A stretch of DNA of 64,000 nucleotides from Candidatus Peregrinibacteria bacterium GW2011_GWF2_39_17 (GCA_000993615.1 LBWM01000006.1:1-64000); one strand, 5' to 3'. Positions 1-9,864 are shown, numbered from the stretch's first letter. Made by a program: numbers and translations. Notes: a model not told the origin generated them from the sequence alone.

Positions 1-185
1 CCGGCTACTGAAACCGAAGCTGACACAGGTGCCGCTGCTGCCGCGGATAAGGACGCCGATACCAAGGCTGCCGACAAAACTGACACCAGCGACGACAGCG
101 CAGAAGCCCCCACTCAAACCCCTGAACCCGCTACCACACCGGCTACTGAAACCGAAGCTGACACAGGTGCCGCTGCTGCCGCGGA
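1..185 (+). repeat. 47-bp direct repeat, period 138 bp, in coding sequence
   Basis: Bases 1-47 and 139-185 are identical and lie in the same reading frame, giving the same Ala/Thr/Glu-rich peptide. The spacing of 138 bp equals 46 codons. The stretch is visibly richer in G and C than the following sequence. Perfect identity at the DNA level points to recent duplication or ongoing homogenisation; more copies probably lie upstream of the window. Confidence 0.85.
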
Positions 186-1128
186 AATACCACCTGAATC
201 TTTAGACGCTGAAAAACATCTTGCAACTATAAACATAGCCTCAAATCAAGCAGAAAAAGCCGTAGCAGCAGGCTATCTATTGAAAACGCAAAAAAACGGT
301 CTAGATAATTATCTTCCCAATACCAAAGCAGGATACCGCTATGCTAACGATGGAACATCATCCGAAGGAGAAGAGTTTAATGTTGCTAAACCGGAAAATG
401 GCTACGAATGGAGTAATCCAACCTATGATCCGGATGCTGCCACATTTGATATTAAAAACCTCGCTGTAACGCCGATTATTACGACACTAAACCATACAGA
501 AGATACTATTTATGAAATAAGTAAAGAAATGATTTTGAATGCGCATACTCAAGGCTATTTAGTCAAAGTAGAGGCGACAAATTCGCGAACTGATAAAAAA
601 ACCATTACCTTCTCCGCCGAAGATGAGCCAACGTTTTTTGTCCCGGCGGATGGATTTCGATGGGATTCAGCCGACGAGAACGATTTTTACGTCCGAAAAC
701 CCAACAAGAAGTTTCAATGGAAGGTTGAAACCCAAAACTTAGCTAATGCAGACTACAATGAAATTATTCCAATCCCAGATTCCACCCCATCTGCCCCAGA
801 AGCAGAAACAATATCCTTGAATGATTTATTTACAGGTACAGATTGGGACAATCTCAAAACTGGTGCTCTGGGTCAAGTCATAACTGCTCGGGTAAATCTT
901 CCAAATTCAGAGTCTGAGTTTGTACCCACATTCGTAACCGTCACTAAAACTGGGGATAATTTATTTGAATATATGGAGACAGGGGAAAAATCCATACATT
1001 TTAGCATGCAACCCGATAATTTGATTACAATTACAACCACTCCTGGCAACACTTTTCAAAACAACACCTTTGAAGCCCTGCACATCATGCTCCTGGCATC
1101 TGAAGCCGCAGCCGGAGACTCGAAATAA
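1..1128 (+). CDS. C-terminal part of a repeat-containing protein (5' end outside window)
   Basis: The frame is open from the first base, so this is the 3' part of a longer gene; a TTG at base 280 is only an internal codon. The visible N-terminal part is Ala/Thr/Glu/Asp-rich and low-complexity, and contains two copies of PATETEADTGAAAAA spaced 46 residues apart, suggesting a longer tandem repeat upstream. After this come two related modules, one from about residue 90 (AGYLLKTQKNG...GYRYANDG...GYEWSNP) and one from about residue 178 (QGYLVKVEATN...DGFRWDSAD...FQWKVE), then an Asp/Ser-rich C-terminus. No membrane segment or catalytic motif is visible. It ends 17 bp before the large peptidoglycan hydrolase gene and may share its transcript. 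A surface or cell-wall-linked structural role is a guess from the low-complexity linker and the neighbours. Confidence 0.75.
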   Translation, partial: PATETEADTGAAAAADKDADTKAADKTDTSDDSAEAPTQTPEPATTPATETEADTGAAAAAEIPPESLDAEKHLATINIASNQAEKAVAAGYLLKTQKNGLDNYLPNTKAGYRYANDGTSSEGEEFNVAKPENGYEWSNPTYDPDAATFDIKNLAVTPIITTLNHTEDTIYEISKEMILNAHTQGYLVKVEATNSRTDKKTITFSAEDEPTFFVPADGFRWDSADENDFYVRKPNKKFQWKVETQNLANADYNEIIPIPDSTPSAPEAETISLNDLFTGTDWDNLKTGALGQVITARVNLPNSESEFVPTFVTVTKTGDNLFEYMETGEKSIHFSMQPDNLITITTTPGNTFQNNTFEALHIMLLASEAAAGDSK

Positions 1129-1145
1129 TCAAAACCAAATGAATC

Positions 1146-4100
1146 ATGTTTTCTCGTCATTTAATATCTGGTCATTTGTTTTCCCCTGCCCGCCTAATTT
1201 ATAAGCAAGGGGAGAGCCCTAAAGAAACAGAAAAAACTTTAGCGGAAAATAAAAACACTCTTACAATTAAAGATGATCAGCGACGAGTTACAGAATTAAA
1301 TAAGCAAATTTTAGCTTATGATAATAATCTACTGATTGCTCATAAGGCTAAGTGGCCAGAAAGTGCTCTAAATATCATAACCCAAGGCAAGAACAAAACC
1401 ATGGATGAGCTTATCGTACTCCTGGCTATTAAAAGAGGCATGAATGAGACGGACAAATTTTATACCCAGATAACTCCTGATTTAGAAGGAGAGGAATTTT
1501 TGAATAAAATAGAAGCTTTTGTGCAAGGAGCAGAAGCGCTGATTAAAAATTTTGAATCCCGGGTTTATGACCATGATTATACGCAAAAAAGATTTCTTTC
1601 CTATCGCCAAACAATATTAGAAAAACACTTCCGTGAAATTCAAAACCGCATTTTAAATCCTCCATCCCCCCTAGCCCCTAATTTAGAACTTTATTTTAGG
1701 GCTTGCGCCTTGGCCAGCCGTCCATTAGTTAGGCCGGTAAATTTTAACCAAGATCGGCTCTACATTGCTAAATATAAGGGAAAATCAACTGGTGAATACC
1801 AAGAAGTGCTAGTTGACCATGGGCGACGCTACGACCAATTCATCTACAAAGGACGAGACGAAATGATCCGGCACAAGGATGTAGTGGAGGTAACAGCTCC
1901 TCCCAATGCTCCTTTTGCTTTTAAGGGTGAAAAGGATTTTCCTCTGGCAGGACGCTACCTTCGACCATACTGTCTGCCTACGCTTACAGCTCTTACAACA
2001 GCCTTTTCAAAGGCCACAAACGGTTACGAACCTGTAATTTCTGAAATGTTTCGCTGGCCTGCTTATCAAGCAACACTAGGAGGCAATGCAACTAAAAAAG
2101 TAAGTACGCACTATTTTGCCAATACCGTGGATTTTTCCAAAAAGCGTTACCGGTTTCCTGACGGGGAAGTAATTTACTTAGGGGCCATTGAGGAAGAATT
2201 GAAATCCAGCACCAAGGCTTTAAACACTACCACTGACAAAACCGCCAAAATTACTTTACAGGGAAAAATTAAAGATCTCGAACAAAAAAAAACCAAATTT
2301 GAGACACTAACAAATACCATGGAACAACTTCTACTCGCTTATCAAAGCCAAGGTTCCTTAATGGGACTTAATGAAGAACCTACGTTTCATGTGGTTTTTG
2401 AAAATCCTAATATCGGCGAAGGAAAATTGCTGGAAACTGGATTTAATCCTAACAAAACAGATCAAGCTCTGACTGCGCTGCAAGCTAAATTAAAAAACTA
2501 CAAAGCTTCATTTTCGACAAATTCTGATTCCCCTATCGGATTACTGGATAAAATCTACGCCCTAGCTAGCGCACTGGAACACCCGCCCTGCCTCATTCCA
2601 CCGCAAGATGAAACCTATAATGAACTACGAGAGAAAAAATTTTCCTTAGTGAATGCCATAGAAAAAAGCGTAGTTGAAACGGAAAAACGCTATTTTGATT
2701 ATAGCGCTACACTCAGAGAAACGCTGCAAGTTCGAGTGATGCCTGACATCCAATCATACCGTGACCCTTTAATTGATCTTGATAATCTTCCCTCGGTACG
2801 AATGTGGCGAAGCGATTTAAATAATTTAAATCCTATTGATGCGGCACTTTTAGAAGAAGAATTTCAAAAATCCCTGACTAAATATCTTGATTTACTGCTA
2901 GACGGTAACCTTCCGGAAGTTGCACCTTCCCTTCCAGCCGTTGCCAAAACTCCAAAAGAGAAAATTGAAACAGTAAAGCCAACCAGTCTCGACCTCCCTG
3001 CGGCGAAAAAGTTGATCGAGTTGGCCCTAAATTATATTAGTGACACGATAAGTCCTGCTCTTAATAAAGAAATAGCGGATTTAAAACGCCGACCTCGTTC
3101 TTCAGCCATGCAAGAAAAATTACAGGATAAACTTAAAGGCCAACAAATTTTAAATTCTTTGCTTACTGATAAAAACAGTTTTTCAAATTCAAATTATCTT
3201 GCCCTAATGATTAAAGAAAGCTGGCTTGACCCCAAGGCACGATCTTCCTCCGATGCTAAGGGTCTTTTTCAGCTTAGACCGATTGGGGAACAAGAAGTAG
3301 TTAAATATTTTAGCTACACCGCTGCTAGTATTTTTGATCCCTCTCAAAACACGGTTTGTGGGATTCTATTCCTAGCGCGTAGTCGTTATCATTATGCCAA
3401 ATTAGCTAATTTCAACCATCTTCCGGACAATCAAAACTTTTTATTAACCTGTGCTCTTTATAACAAGGGATATAATAATGTTTCGCTCCTCTGGGACGCT
3501 TTGAAGGTACATGACTATCAACAATTTGAGGCCGAACTTTCCAAAGCCATGTGCGCTCAATTAAAAATTAGCAGCACTCCACCTAAACGCAAAAAAGATC
3601 TTGAATATGGCGTTTCTTATTTGGAATACGCAGGCGTGACTGCTTATTTGGATCAAAAAAACAAAAATCTTCTGGCTAAGCCACTTCTCATTCAGGGCAA
3701 ACCAATTATTAATGCTCAAAAAGAAAAAATCACTCTTGGCCAAGCTGGCGAAATGTTACGTTATGCCCGGGTAATTGAAGGAATTGCCAATTTAGCTGAC
3801 AACGACCTGAATGAACTTTTGTATTTAAAAACAGCCCGAAAATATCTTTATCCCACCCCTAATTTTGTGACAGTGGAAAAAGGCAAAGGATTTTGGAGTG
3901 CGATTTTGGGCAATGCCGCCTATAAAAAATATCTTGAACAAGAAATCAATTTAGATAATGACACAGTGGTTGAGGTTATTCTTGATTTTAATCGTCGCTA
4001 TAATCCGCTGAAAGGTTCAGATGGAAAAATTCTAAATGATGAAACGAGCAACCTCCCGATTGACGGGCACATTTTTATCCCTAATATTGATTATTATCGA

Positions 4101-5315
4101 GCCTACCTTAACGGTGCATTTGAACCAGCCAGTGCCGCGCCAGTTACCTCAAGTATTTTACCACCTTCCTTGCCAGCGCCCGCAGCCTCAAATGGGTCAA
4201 TATTGGAAACTTTTCCTCCTACCCCATCTTCTTCTCTTGGTTTACCCCTGCCCCCGGAACCTATTTTAGAATCTTCAGAAACCCTGGATAAAGTCACCCC
4301 GGGACAATACGTTCGGCGCCGAGGAAATACATGGATTCGCGATGTAGCAAGCATGAAAAAGGGAGCTTTAAAATTTAAACCTACGACTTTTAGTGCCCAT
4401 CCCAGATGGGATGCCACAAATTGTGGGCCTCGCACCTTGAGAACTATGGGACAAAATATTCCGCTTGAACGGGTGGAATACATCATCCTTCACTCCACCG
4501 CAAGTTCAACTTCAAGGGATACTGTGGATAACAAGAAAGCGCATTTTGTAATTGAACCCGATGGACAAATAAGATATTTAATTCCCATTGATAAAAAAAC
4601 CATCGCAACCAATAAAGTAGCACCCCACGCTGGGGTCAGCGCTTGGGATCATTTGAGTAAAAATCTCAAGCCCGGTTCTCTAAATCGATATAGTTTGGGA
4701 ATTGAAGTTGTTGCCAATGAGGGACAAGATTGGAATAGTAAACAATACGCAGCGGCTAAAGCACTGATTGAATGGCTGGGAGGCTACTTTGGCCTTGAAA
4801 AAAGGCGTGTTCTTTTACATAAGCAAGTTTCTTTTTCAAGAAAATGGGGTCGTGGGTATAAGCGAGACCCTTACGGGAAGAAAGCCTCAAATTACCCTGC
4901 TGAAATTTTCAACCAATTGGGATTACCGGATAATTCTAAATTGCTTGACCTGCCTGTGGCGCGCAATGAATTTGCAGCGAATTTGACCAAGATCAAAACA
5001 ACTACCTACCATCATTGGATTTGGGATGGATTACACTCAGGGTCTGATTTACAGGGAAAATCATTGAATCCCAATCCCCCCCACTTTAGATACGATCCTG
5101 CTCAACTGGGGCAATGGAAAAAAGAAATTGAGGCTAAGCGAACCCAGGGAAAAATTAAAATTACTGATTATACGGTAAAAAAAGGCGATACTTTATACAA
5201 TCTTGCGCAACAACAGCATACTCGCCCAGAAATTATCATGGCGTACAATAGCCTTCCCACCCTTTCGATTACAAGTGGGCAAAAATTGAAAATACCCCAA
5301 AAAGACGGTCAATAG
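1146..5315 (+). CDS. Multidomain peptidoglycan hydrolase: lytic transglycosylase, amidase, LysM
   Basis: A 1389-residue protein combining several wall-active modules. The first roughly 650 residues are charged, partly helical and unrecognised. Around residues 680-800 is an SLT-type lytic transglycosylase-like region, with the catalytic-Glu context IKESWLDP (about 690) followed by AKGLFQLRP. Around 1105-1240 is an N-acetylmuramoyl-L-alanine amidase (Amidase_2 type) with YIILHSTAS, where the His is a likely zinc ligand, plus APHAGVSAW and a later LLHKQVS. A Pro/Ser-rich linker precedes it. Residues 1340-1386 form a C-terminal LysM motif (YTVKKGDTLYNLAQQ...GQKLKIP) for peptidoglycan binding. No clear signal peptide is visible at the chosen ATG, which is the first in-frame one after the upstream stop. 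Expected roles are cleaving glycan strands and stem peptides during wall remodelling or attack on other cells; substrate and location are inferred from the domains. Confidence 0.85.
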   Translation: MFSRHLISGHLFSPARLIYKQGESPKETEKTLAENKNTLTIKDDQRRVTELNKQILAYDNNLLIAHKAKWPESALNIITQGKNKTMDELIVLLAIKRGMNETDKFYTQITPDLEGEEFLNKIEAFVQGAEALIKNFESRVYDHDYTQKRFLSYRQTILEKHFREIQNRILNPPSPLAPNLELYFRACALASRPLVRPVNFNQDRLYIAKYKGKSTGEYQEVLVDHGRRYDQFIYKGRDEMIRHKDVVEVTAPPNAPFAFKGEKDFPLAGRYLRPYCLPTLTALTTAFSKATNGYEPVISEMFRWPAYQATLGGNATKKVSTHYFANTVDFSKKRYRFPDGEVIYLGAIEEELKSSTKALNTTTDKTAKITLQGKIKDLEQKKTKFETLTNTMEQLLLAYQSQGSLMGLNEEPTFHVVFENPNIGEGKLLETGFNPNKTDQALTALQAKLKNYKASFSTNSDSPIGLLDKIYALASALEHPPCLIPPQDETYNELREKKFSLVNAIEKSVVETEKRYFDYSATLRETLQVRVMPDIQSYRDPLIDLDNLPSVRMWRSDLNNLNPIDAALLEEEFQKSLTKYLDLLLDGNLPEVAPSLPAVAKTPKEKIETVKPTSLDLPAAKKLIELALNYISDTISPALNKEIADLKRRPRSSAMQEKLQDKLKGQQILNSLLTDKNSFSNSNYLALMIKESWLDPKARSSSDAKGLFQLRPIGEQEVVKYFSYTAASIFDPSQNTVCGILFLARSRYHYAKLANFNHLPDNQNFLLTCALYNKGYNNVSLLWDALKVHDYQQFEAELSKAMCAQLKISSTPPKRKKDLEYGVSYLEYAGVTAYLDQKNKNLLAKPLLIQGKPIINAQKEKITLGQAGEMLRYARVIEGIANLADNDLNELLYLKTARKYLYPTPNFVTVEKGKGFWSAILGNAAYKKYLEQEINLDNDTVVEVILDFNRRYNPLKGSDGKILNDETSNLPIDGHIFIPNIDYYRAYLNGAFEPASAAPVTSSILPPSLPAPAASNGSILETFPPTPSSSLGLPLPPEPILESSETLDKVTPGQYVRRRGNTWIRDVASMKKGALKFKPTTFSAHPRWDATNCGPRTLRTMGQNIPLERVEYIILHSTASSTSRDTVDNKKAHFVIEPDGQIRYLIPIDKKTIATNKVAPHAGVSAWDHLSKNLKPGSLNRYSLGIEVVANEGQDWNSKQYAAAKALIEWLGGYFGLEKRRVLLHKQVSFSRKWGRGYKRDPYGKKASNYPAEIFNQLGLPDNSKLLDLPVARNEFAANLTKIKTTTYHHWIWDGLHSGSDLQGKSLNPNPPHFRYDPAQLGQWKKEIEAKRTQGKIKITDYTVKKGDTLYNLAQQQHTRPEIIMAYNSLPTLSITSGQKLKIPQKDGQ

Positions 5316-5317
5316 AT

Positions 5318-5345
5318 TGATTCTACGGGCTGAAAATGGTATAAT
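5318..5345 (+). promoter_or_regulatory. Sigma70-type promoter, extended -10
   Basis: TTGATT (5318-5323), 16-bp spacer, TATAAT (5340-5345) preceded by TGG, which gives an extended -10. It starts just after the upstream stop codon and lies 42 bp before the next ATG, so the L,D-transpeptidase gene probably has its own promoter. Confidence 0.65.
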
Positions 5346-5387
5346 AAAGGGATAAATTATCTTGGCTTTTATTTTAACGAAATTGCC

Positions 5388-8300
5388 ATGCTTAGTCCTT
5401 CTGATTTTTCTAATTTTTTTAGGCCTCAATTCATTTTTTTAATAAGCAAACCTTCGGCTTGTACTTTAAATAATACCTGCAAAGAATCTTCTCCACCGAG
5501 AAAGCCAGACTCTCCAAGTAACCCGCTTCGGGTTTTAATGGAGCAATTAGAAAAAAAAGAAATTAGGTTCACCATAGGAAGTGGTGATGAACTTTGTCGT
5601 CGTGCGCAGATGGAATTGCGTCAAAAATTACCTAACCTCACTCAACCCGAATGCAATCGAATTGGATTAGCGCTTACCCTTGACTTAAAGAAAAAATCTC
5701 ACCTAGTTTCACCTAACTTTAACCCCAATATTTTATACCCGAAAGATGAAATTTGCTTTTCTTTTGACCAAAAGGGAGCGGTTCGATTTAGTTATAATTC
5801 ACCTAGCCATCACCTGAAAGGTTCTGCAAATCTAAATATCCGGCCTATTGATAGCCAAAATATCCAGAATGCGGTTACTTATGAATTGGGACAACTAAAA
5901 AAAGAAATTAAACGAGCGCCTCAATTTACTCAAAAAATTAAGAATTCCCCAATAAAAGATTATTTCGAAACCATTTATTCGCGATCTTCTACTCCTGAAA
6001 GACAGCTTTTATCCGAATCGCGTTATACAGGATATGCCTTGGAAACGGAAGAAAATGATGCCCTTTTTGAGCGATTAAAAGCGAGTGGAGAAATTGCTCG
6101 CCTTGAACGATTTGGATGGAAACAAGGTCCGGCCTTTATTGTACTGGGGGCCTCTCAAACTCTCCTCATGCTTTCAAAATCCAGAGAAGGCCGTATTGCC
6201 ATAAGAAAATATACTCTTTCCACGGGGCTCGGCGGGGTAAATGGGAAAGGAGATCGAGGAACCCCACCAGGTATGGCTCGATTGGTTTTTCAATACAACG
6301 GGATCCGGGGGAAAAAAGCGATTGAGCGTGCGGGGATGGGCGCAGAATTTAAAGAAGGGCAGGTGGCGAGACGTCGTATTGCCAGCGTTAATGAAAGCGG
6401 CAAGCCGGCCACGATGAGCACCCGCGTTCTTCAATTACAAAGCTTGGAGCCTTCTAACGCTCGCTTTCAACAGGGAGCTTATTTTGCCCATGGCACTAAT
6501 CGGGAGAGAACTTTGGGAGAGGCCGCTTCAGATGGGTGCTTAAGGTTTTCCAATCTAGATATTGTGGAAATCGCTCATCTCATCGGTGGAGAAGGAGCGC
6601 TTGTGGATATTCGAGATGATTTGCCTCCTGTGCCAACGAGACGATCAAAACCCTCTCTCCAACAGAGAGAATCTCTCCTCTCTAATGAAAAACCTGTAGT
6701 GTCTGAGGCCGCTTCTCTCATTCTTCCCGAAAATGACCGCCGCTTTGTCGCGAGTATTGAGGCCAAAATTTGGCCTAATTTAGATGAGCTAGAAGCAAGA
6801 GATCCGCTTGGCCCGCGCCTGATCTCTATTGCCGAATTAAAGAGCTTGTTAACCCAAGAGGAGCAGGACTTTATCGATCGATTGCTGGCTATTGATCCAA
6901 AAACTTTAGGCATCCAAGTTCCCAAAGTCCCTTCGATCGAGGTGCCTCGTAATCAATTGGTAGGACTTTCTTCCTCCCTTCCCCATTCTCTCGAAGATTC
7001 CGTAAGATATCCGATGACGCCTCAGGCTCGAGCGGCTTTTCTGGCGATGCGAACGGCGTGTGCCGCAGCCACTAAAGAGTGGATTAACCCTTCTTCTGCG
7101 TATCGCAGTGATGGCTATCAATTGGCTCTTTTTATCACCAATTTAAATAAAAATAATTTTGATCTTAAAAAAACAGCCTCTCGTGTAACCTTCCCAGGTT
7201 ATAGTGAGCATGGCTCTATCCGGAATGGTAATATGGCGATGGACTTACAAACCGAATCGGCTCATGGAGATGCGTTTCTTCGTTCCCAATCTTACACTTG
7301 GCTGACTAAACACGCTGCTGAATATGGATTTTCCCTTTCTTATCCTGAAAACAATCCTACAGGCATCGATTTTGAGCCGTGGCATTGGCGGTTTGATAGG
7401 AAACGATGGGAGGCGCAATTAGAAAAAAACAACCCTACACGAGAAGATATTTATCGTTTCATTGTAAGTCAGAGCCCCTTGGATAAGGCCGTTGAATTTA
7501 CTCATCAACCAAGAGAAATCATTGCACGCCAACTAGCTAATGCCCTTGTGGATGCCATGCACTCTAACCAGATTCCTATTACTGATGTCACACTTGCTAT
7601 TTGTTTAGCGCAGATTGAAAGGGAAGGAGAATTTTTATTAGATCCTCCCATTCCCAATCCAGTTAAGATGTATAATCGATATAAAAATAAAGCACTAACT
7701 GATATCCGCTCTCGATTAAGACAAATTTCTCCTCATGCTGAAACAGTTGTTATGCCTATTGTACTTAACCAAGTAATTCCCAGGTATGAAAAAGTGTATC
7801 GGGACAAAATTTATGCCTGTAAAACCGAAAGAGATCTCGAGAGAATTTTAACTAACATTGTAGCTGATCTCCGTGCTGATAAAAAAATTTCTTCACTATT
7901 TTCAATACCTTTTATAGGAGACAACCTCCGTGCAGAGTTCGAAAAAGGGATCCAGATTTTAGAAGACCCAATTAAGCGAGTGGGGATGATGCAGGTGGAT
8001 GTCGACAAGGCCCTCTCCATTGCGAGAGCCCAAGGTAAAGAGATAACACGTCCTCAAATGAGAGAAACTCTTTATTCCTTAGAAGGTAATTTACAATATG
8101 GACTTAATTTATTAGCTATTCCAATTAAGGCTTATTTAACTGACGATAAGGGAGCGGTTGAATGTGTATTCGCTGATTATAATGCAGGGGAATTCGCAAG
8201 TCGAAATGCAGCTGTACAAGACTACTTGAACACTTTATTAAGAACCCATGATCCATCTTTCCCAAATCTTGTTTTAGATGGAGACCTTCTGTCTTATAAA

Positions 8301-8636
8301 GAGGCTAGGGTCCCTAATTCCACTTTATCAAATTCAGAAAAAGCTTTCATTCAGTTTGGGAAGGCCTATAAAATATCATCACTAACTCCAGATCAAATTA
8401 GAAAAGACTTGTTACTAGAAAAGACGCCTGAGTTTGAACAAACACTGACTTATCGTTCTTTACGTGAAACTTATGCAAAAGTTTTTCATTCTCAACCTGC
8501 TTATGCAAGACTTCCTGAAATTTCTACAGATACAGCAGAAAAATTAGGGCGCCCCAATATTACAACAGATCATTACGTGTCTGGGTCAAAACGACGATAC
8601 ACACTAATACAATCTCAAATGCGATCTAGAACTTAA
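5388..8636 (+). CDS. L,D-transpeptidase (YkuD) fused to M15B D,D-carboxypeptidase (VanY-like)
   Basis: A 1082-residue fusion. Residues about 245-400 resemble a YkuD L,D-transpeptidase: the H368-G pair (AHGTN) and S381-D-G-C384-L-R386 form the usual HG...S.GC.R active site, with C384 as nucleophile. Residues about 540-670 match VanY/M15B D,D-carboxypeptidases: S606-E-H608, D619 (MAMDL) and E-P-W-H666-W-R supply the expected zinc ligands and catalytic residues. The last 400 residues are helical and unrecognised, as is the first ~200. A D,D-carboxypeptidase trims pentapeptide stems to tetrapeptides, the donor substrate of L,D-transpeptidases, so the two activities act in sequence. No obvious signal peptide is present, though residues 12-22 are mildly hydrophobic. 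Its neighbours are other wall enzymes. Confidence 0.87.
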   Translation: MLSPSDFSNFFRPQFIFLISKPSACTLNNTCKESSPPRKPDSPSNPLRVLMEQLEKKEIRFTIGSGDELCRRAQMELRQKLPNLTQPECNRIGLALTLDLKKKSHLVSPNFNPNILYPKDEICFSFDQKGAVRFSYNSPSHHLKGSANLNIRPIDSQNIQNAVTYELGQLKKEIKRAPQFTQKIKNSPIKDYFETIYSRSSTPERQLLSESRYTGYALETEENDALFERLKASGEIARLERFGWKQGPAFIVLGASQTLLMLSKSREGRIAIRKYTLSTGLGGVNGKGDRGTPPGMARLVFQYNGIRGKKAIERAGMGAEFKEGQVARRRIASVNESGKPATMSTRVLQLQSLEPSNARFQQGAYFAHGTNRERTLGEAASDGCLRFSNLDIVEIAHLIGGEGALVDIRDDLPPVPTRRSKPSLQQRESLLSNEKPVVSEAASLILPENDRRFVASIEAKIWPNLDELEARDPLGPRLISIAELKSLLTQEEQDFIDRLLAIDPKTLGIQVPKVPSIEVPRNQLVGLSSSLPHSLEDSVRYPMTPQARAAFLAMRTACAAATKEWINPSSAYRSDGYQLALFITNLNKNNFDLKKTASRVTFPGYSEHGSIRNGNMAMDLQTESAHGDAFLRSQSYTWLTKHAAEYGFSLSYPENNPTGIDFEPWHWRFDRKRWEAQLEKNNPTREDIYRFIVSQSPLDKAVEFTHQPREIIARQLANALVDAMHSNQIPITDVTLAICLAQIEREGEFLLDPPIPNPVKMYNRYKNKALTDIRSRLRQISPHAETVVMPIVLNQVIPRYEKVYRDKIYACKTERDLERILTNIVADLRADKKISSLFSIPFIGDNLRAEFEKGIQILEDPIKRVGMMQVDVDKALSIARAQGKEITRPQMRETLYSLEGNLQYGLNLLAIPIKAYLTDDKGAVECVFADYNAGEFASRNAAVQDYLNTLLRTHDPSFPNLVLDGDLLSYKEARVPNSTLSNSEKAFIQFGKAYKISSLTPDQIRKDLLLEKTPEFEQTLTYRSLRETYAKVFHSQPAYARLPEISTDTAEKLGRPNITTDHYVSGSKRRYTLIQSQMRSRT

Positions 8637-8643
8637 TTCTCGC

Positions 8644-9864
8644 CTAGATATCCTCTCTCTGGAGCTGCGATATACGCTTATGCAACTCAGTAACGTTTAG
8701 ACATCCTTGGTCTTTATGCACTTCATAATGCACATGTTTCCCATGGCCTTTTTTGCGCGCATTGATTCCCGTATTGCCTCCGATTCCGATTAAAGTTCCT
8801 GCCTCAATCACTTCTCCAACCTGCACCTCCACCTGATGCAAGTGGACATAGTAAGAATATTCCTTTTTTATAGGGTTAAATACAATCAGCCCATTCCCGC
8901 CCACAGGAGACACTCCGCCGCTTTCATAGGTTTCCGAGGTGTCTCCTCCCTTCCAATCCCGACCTACGGCAATGACTATTCCTGAATTAACGGCATACAG
9001 AGGAGGGCCTATTTCTTCAACTCCTTTCACTTCAACTTTTTCAAACCCGATATCCAAAGCATCAGGATGATTTTCTGAGAGTGTGCTTTCTGGAGGGATC
9101 AAAATCGGCGTTTCTTTTGCAAACATAAAGCATTGTTTTCCCATGTCCACACTGGTCGCAAAAACGTTACAATATTGTCTAAAAACTTCTTCGTGCTTCC
9201 CCTGGTTGTCCTTTAAAAAAGCCAATCGATTGACTTCTTTATAAAATCGAGTATAAGGGTCATTACGGTTTTCACTTTTAAAGCCGTGGCATCGTTTCTT
9301 TAATTCATTTTTTATAAAATTTTCTCCATAAAACAGCATATTCGCGTATTCCAGGCGAGGAATAATGGCTGTGAGAATCTGCTCGCACGTGATCCATCCC
9401 TTATCAACTGCCCTTTTTAATGCTTCGAAATAGCCTTTCACTTCACTCGCATTGAGCTCGCGGATCTTTCGGTAGTCCAGCTTACTTATGATAGCTTTTG
9501 CTAAAATATGATCCGCGGTACGAGTTAAAGATAAGTAGTTTAAAAAGGGATGATCAGGAGAAGCAATATGAGAAGGCAACGCCATTAAGGCGATTGAACG
9601 GCCATCTATCTTGATTTGCATGGTGGGATATCTTACACGAAAATAGTTTAGCGTTTCTTCAGCCGCTGCCCTAAAGCTTTCCCAGTCCCCGTCTTCACGA
9701 GCTTCTTGAATGGCGGGTTGCCGCCAAAGCGTTTCTTGATTTAAAAAAGACGCAGGAAGGATTGCCTTTGATTCTCTATCGGGAGACTCTACTTGCACAG
9801 CTTTTCTCATTTCGCTTGCCATGGCTTCTTTTTGGGCAAAGAAAATTCGATGAATTTTAAACAT
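8644..9864 (-). CDS. M23-family metallopeptidase-like protein
   Basis: 406 residues. The N-terminal ~260 are helical, cytoplasmic-looking and unrecognised. The C-terminal ~135 have the layout of a LytM/M23 endopeptidase: H266-PDAL-D271 matches the first zinc-binding H...D pair, followed by PLYAVNSGIVIAVG (typical beta-hairpin), YYVHLHQV (YxHL), VGEVIEAGTLIGIGGNTG and H377-V-H379-YEV. This suggests a zinc endopeptidase cutting peptidoglycan cross-bridges. No signal peptide is visible at the first ATG; another in-frame ATG at 9822 is possible. It is convergent with the L,D-transpeptidase fusion, only 7 bp apart. The wall-enzyme neighbourhood supports the call, but export and activity are not shown. 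Confidence 0.75.
   Translation of the reverse strand: MFKIHRIFFAQKEAMASEMRKAVQVESPDRESKAILPASFLNQETLWRQPAIQEAREDGDWESFRAAAEETLNYFRVRYPTMQIKIDGRSIALMALPSHIASPDHPFLNYLSLTRTADHILAKAIISKLDYRKIRELNASEVKGYFEALKRAVDKGWITCEQILTAIIPRLEYANMLFYGENFIKNELKKRCHGFKSENRNDPYTRFYKEVNRLAFLKDNQGKHEEVFRQYCNVFATSVDMGKQCFMFAKETPILIPPESTLSENHPDALDIGFEKVEVKGVEEIGPPLYAVNSGIVIAVGRDWKGGDTSETYESGGVSPVGGNGLIVFNPIKKEYSYYVHLHQVEVQVGEVIEAGTLIGIGGNTGINARKKGHGKHVHYEVHKDQGCLNVTELHKRISQLQREDI

Noticed and set aside
1-185. CRISPR-like repeat
   Set aside because: Only two 47-bp copies, in frame within a protein, no short palindromic units or cas genes.
4103-4486. 127-codon open frame antisense to the multidomain hydrolase
   Set aside because: Shadow of the linker and amidase region; no independent start or promoter signs.
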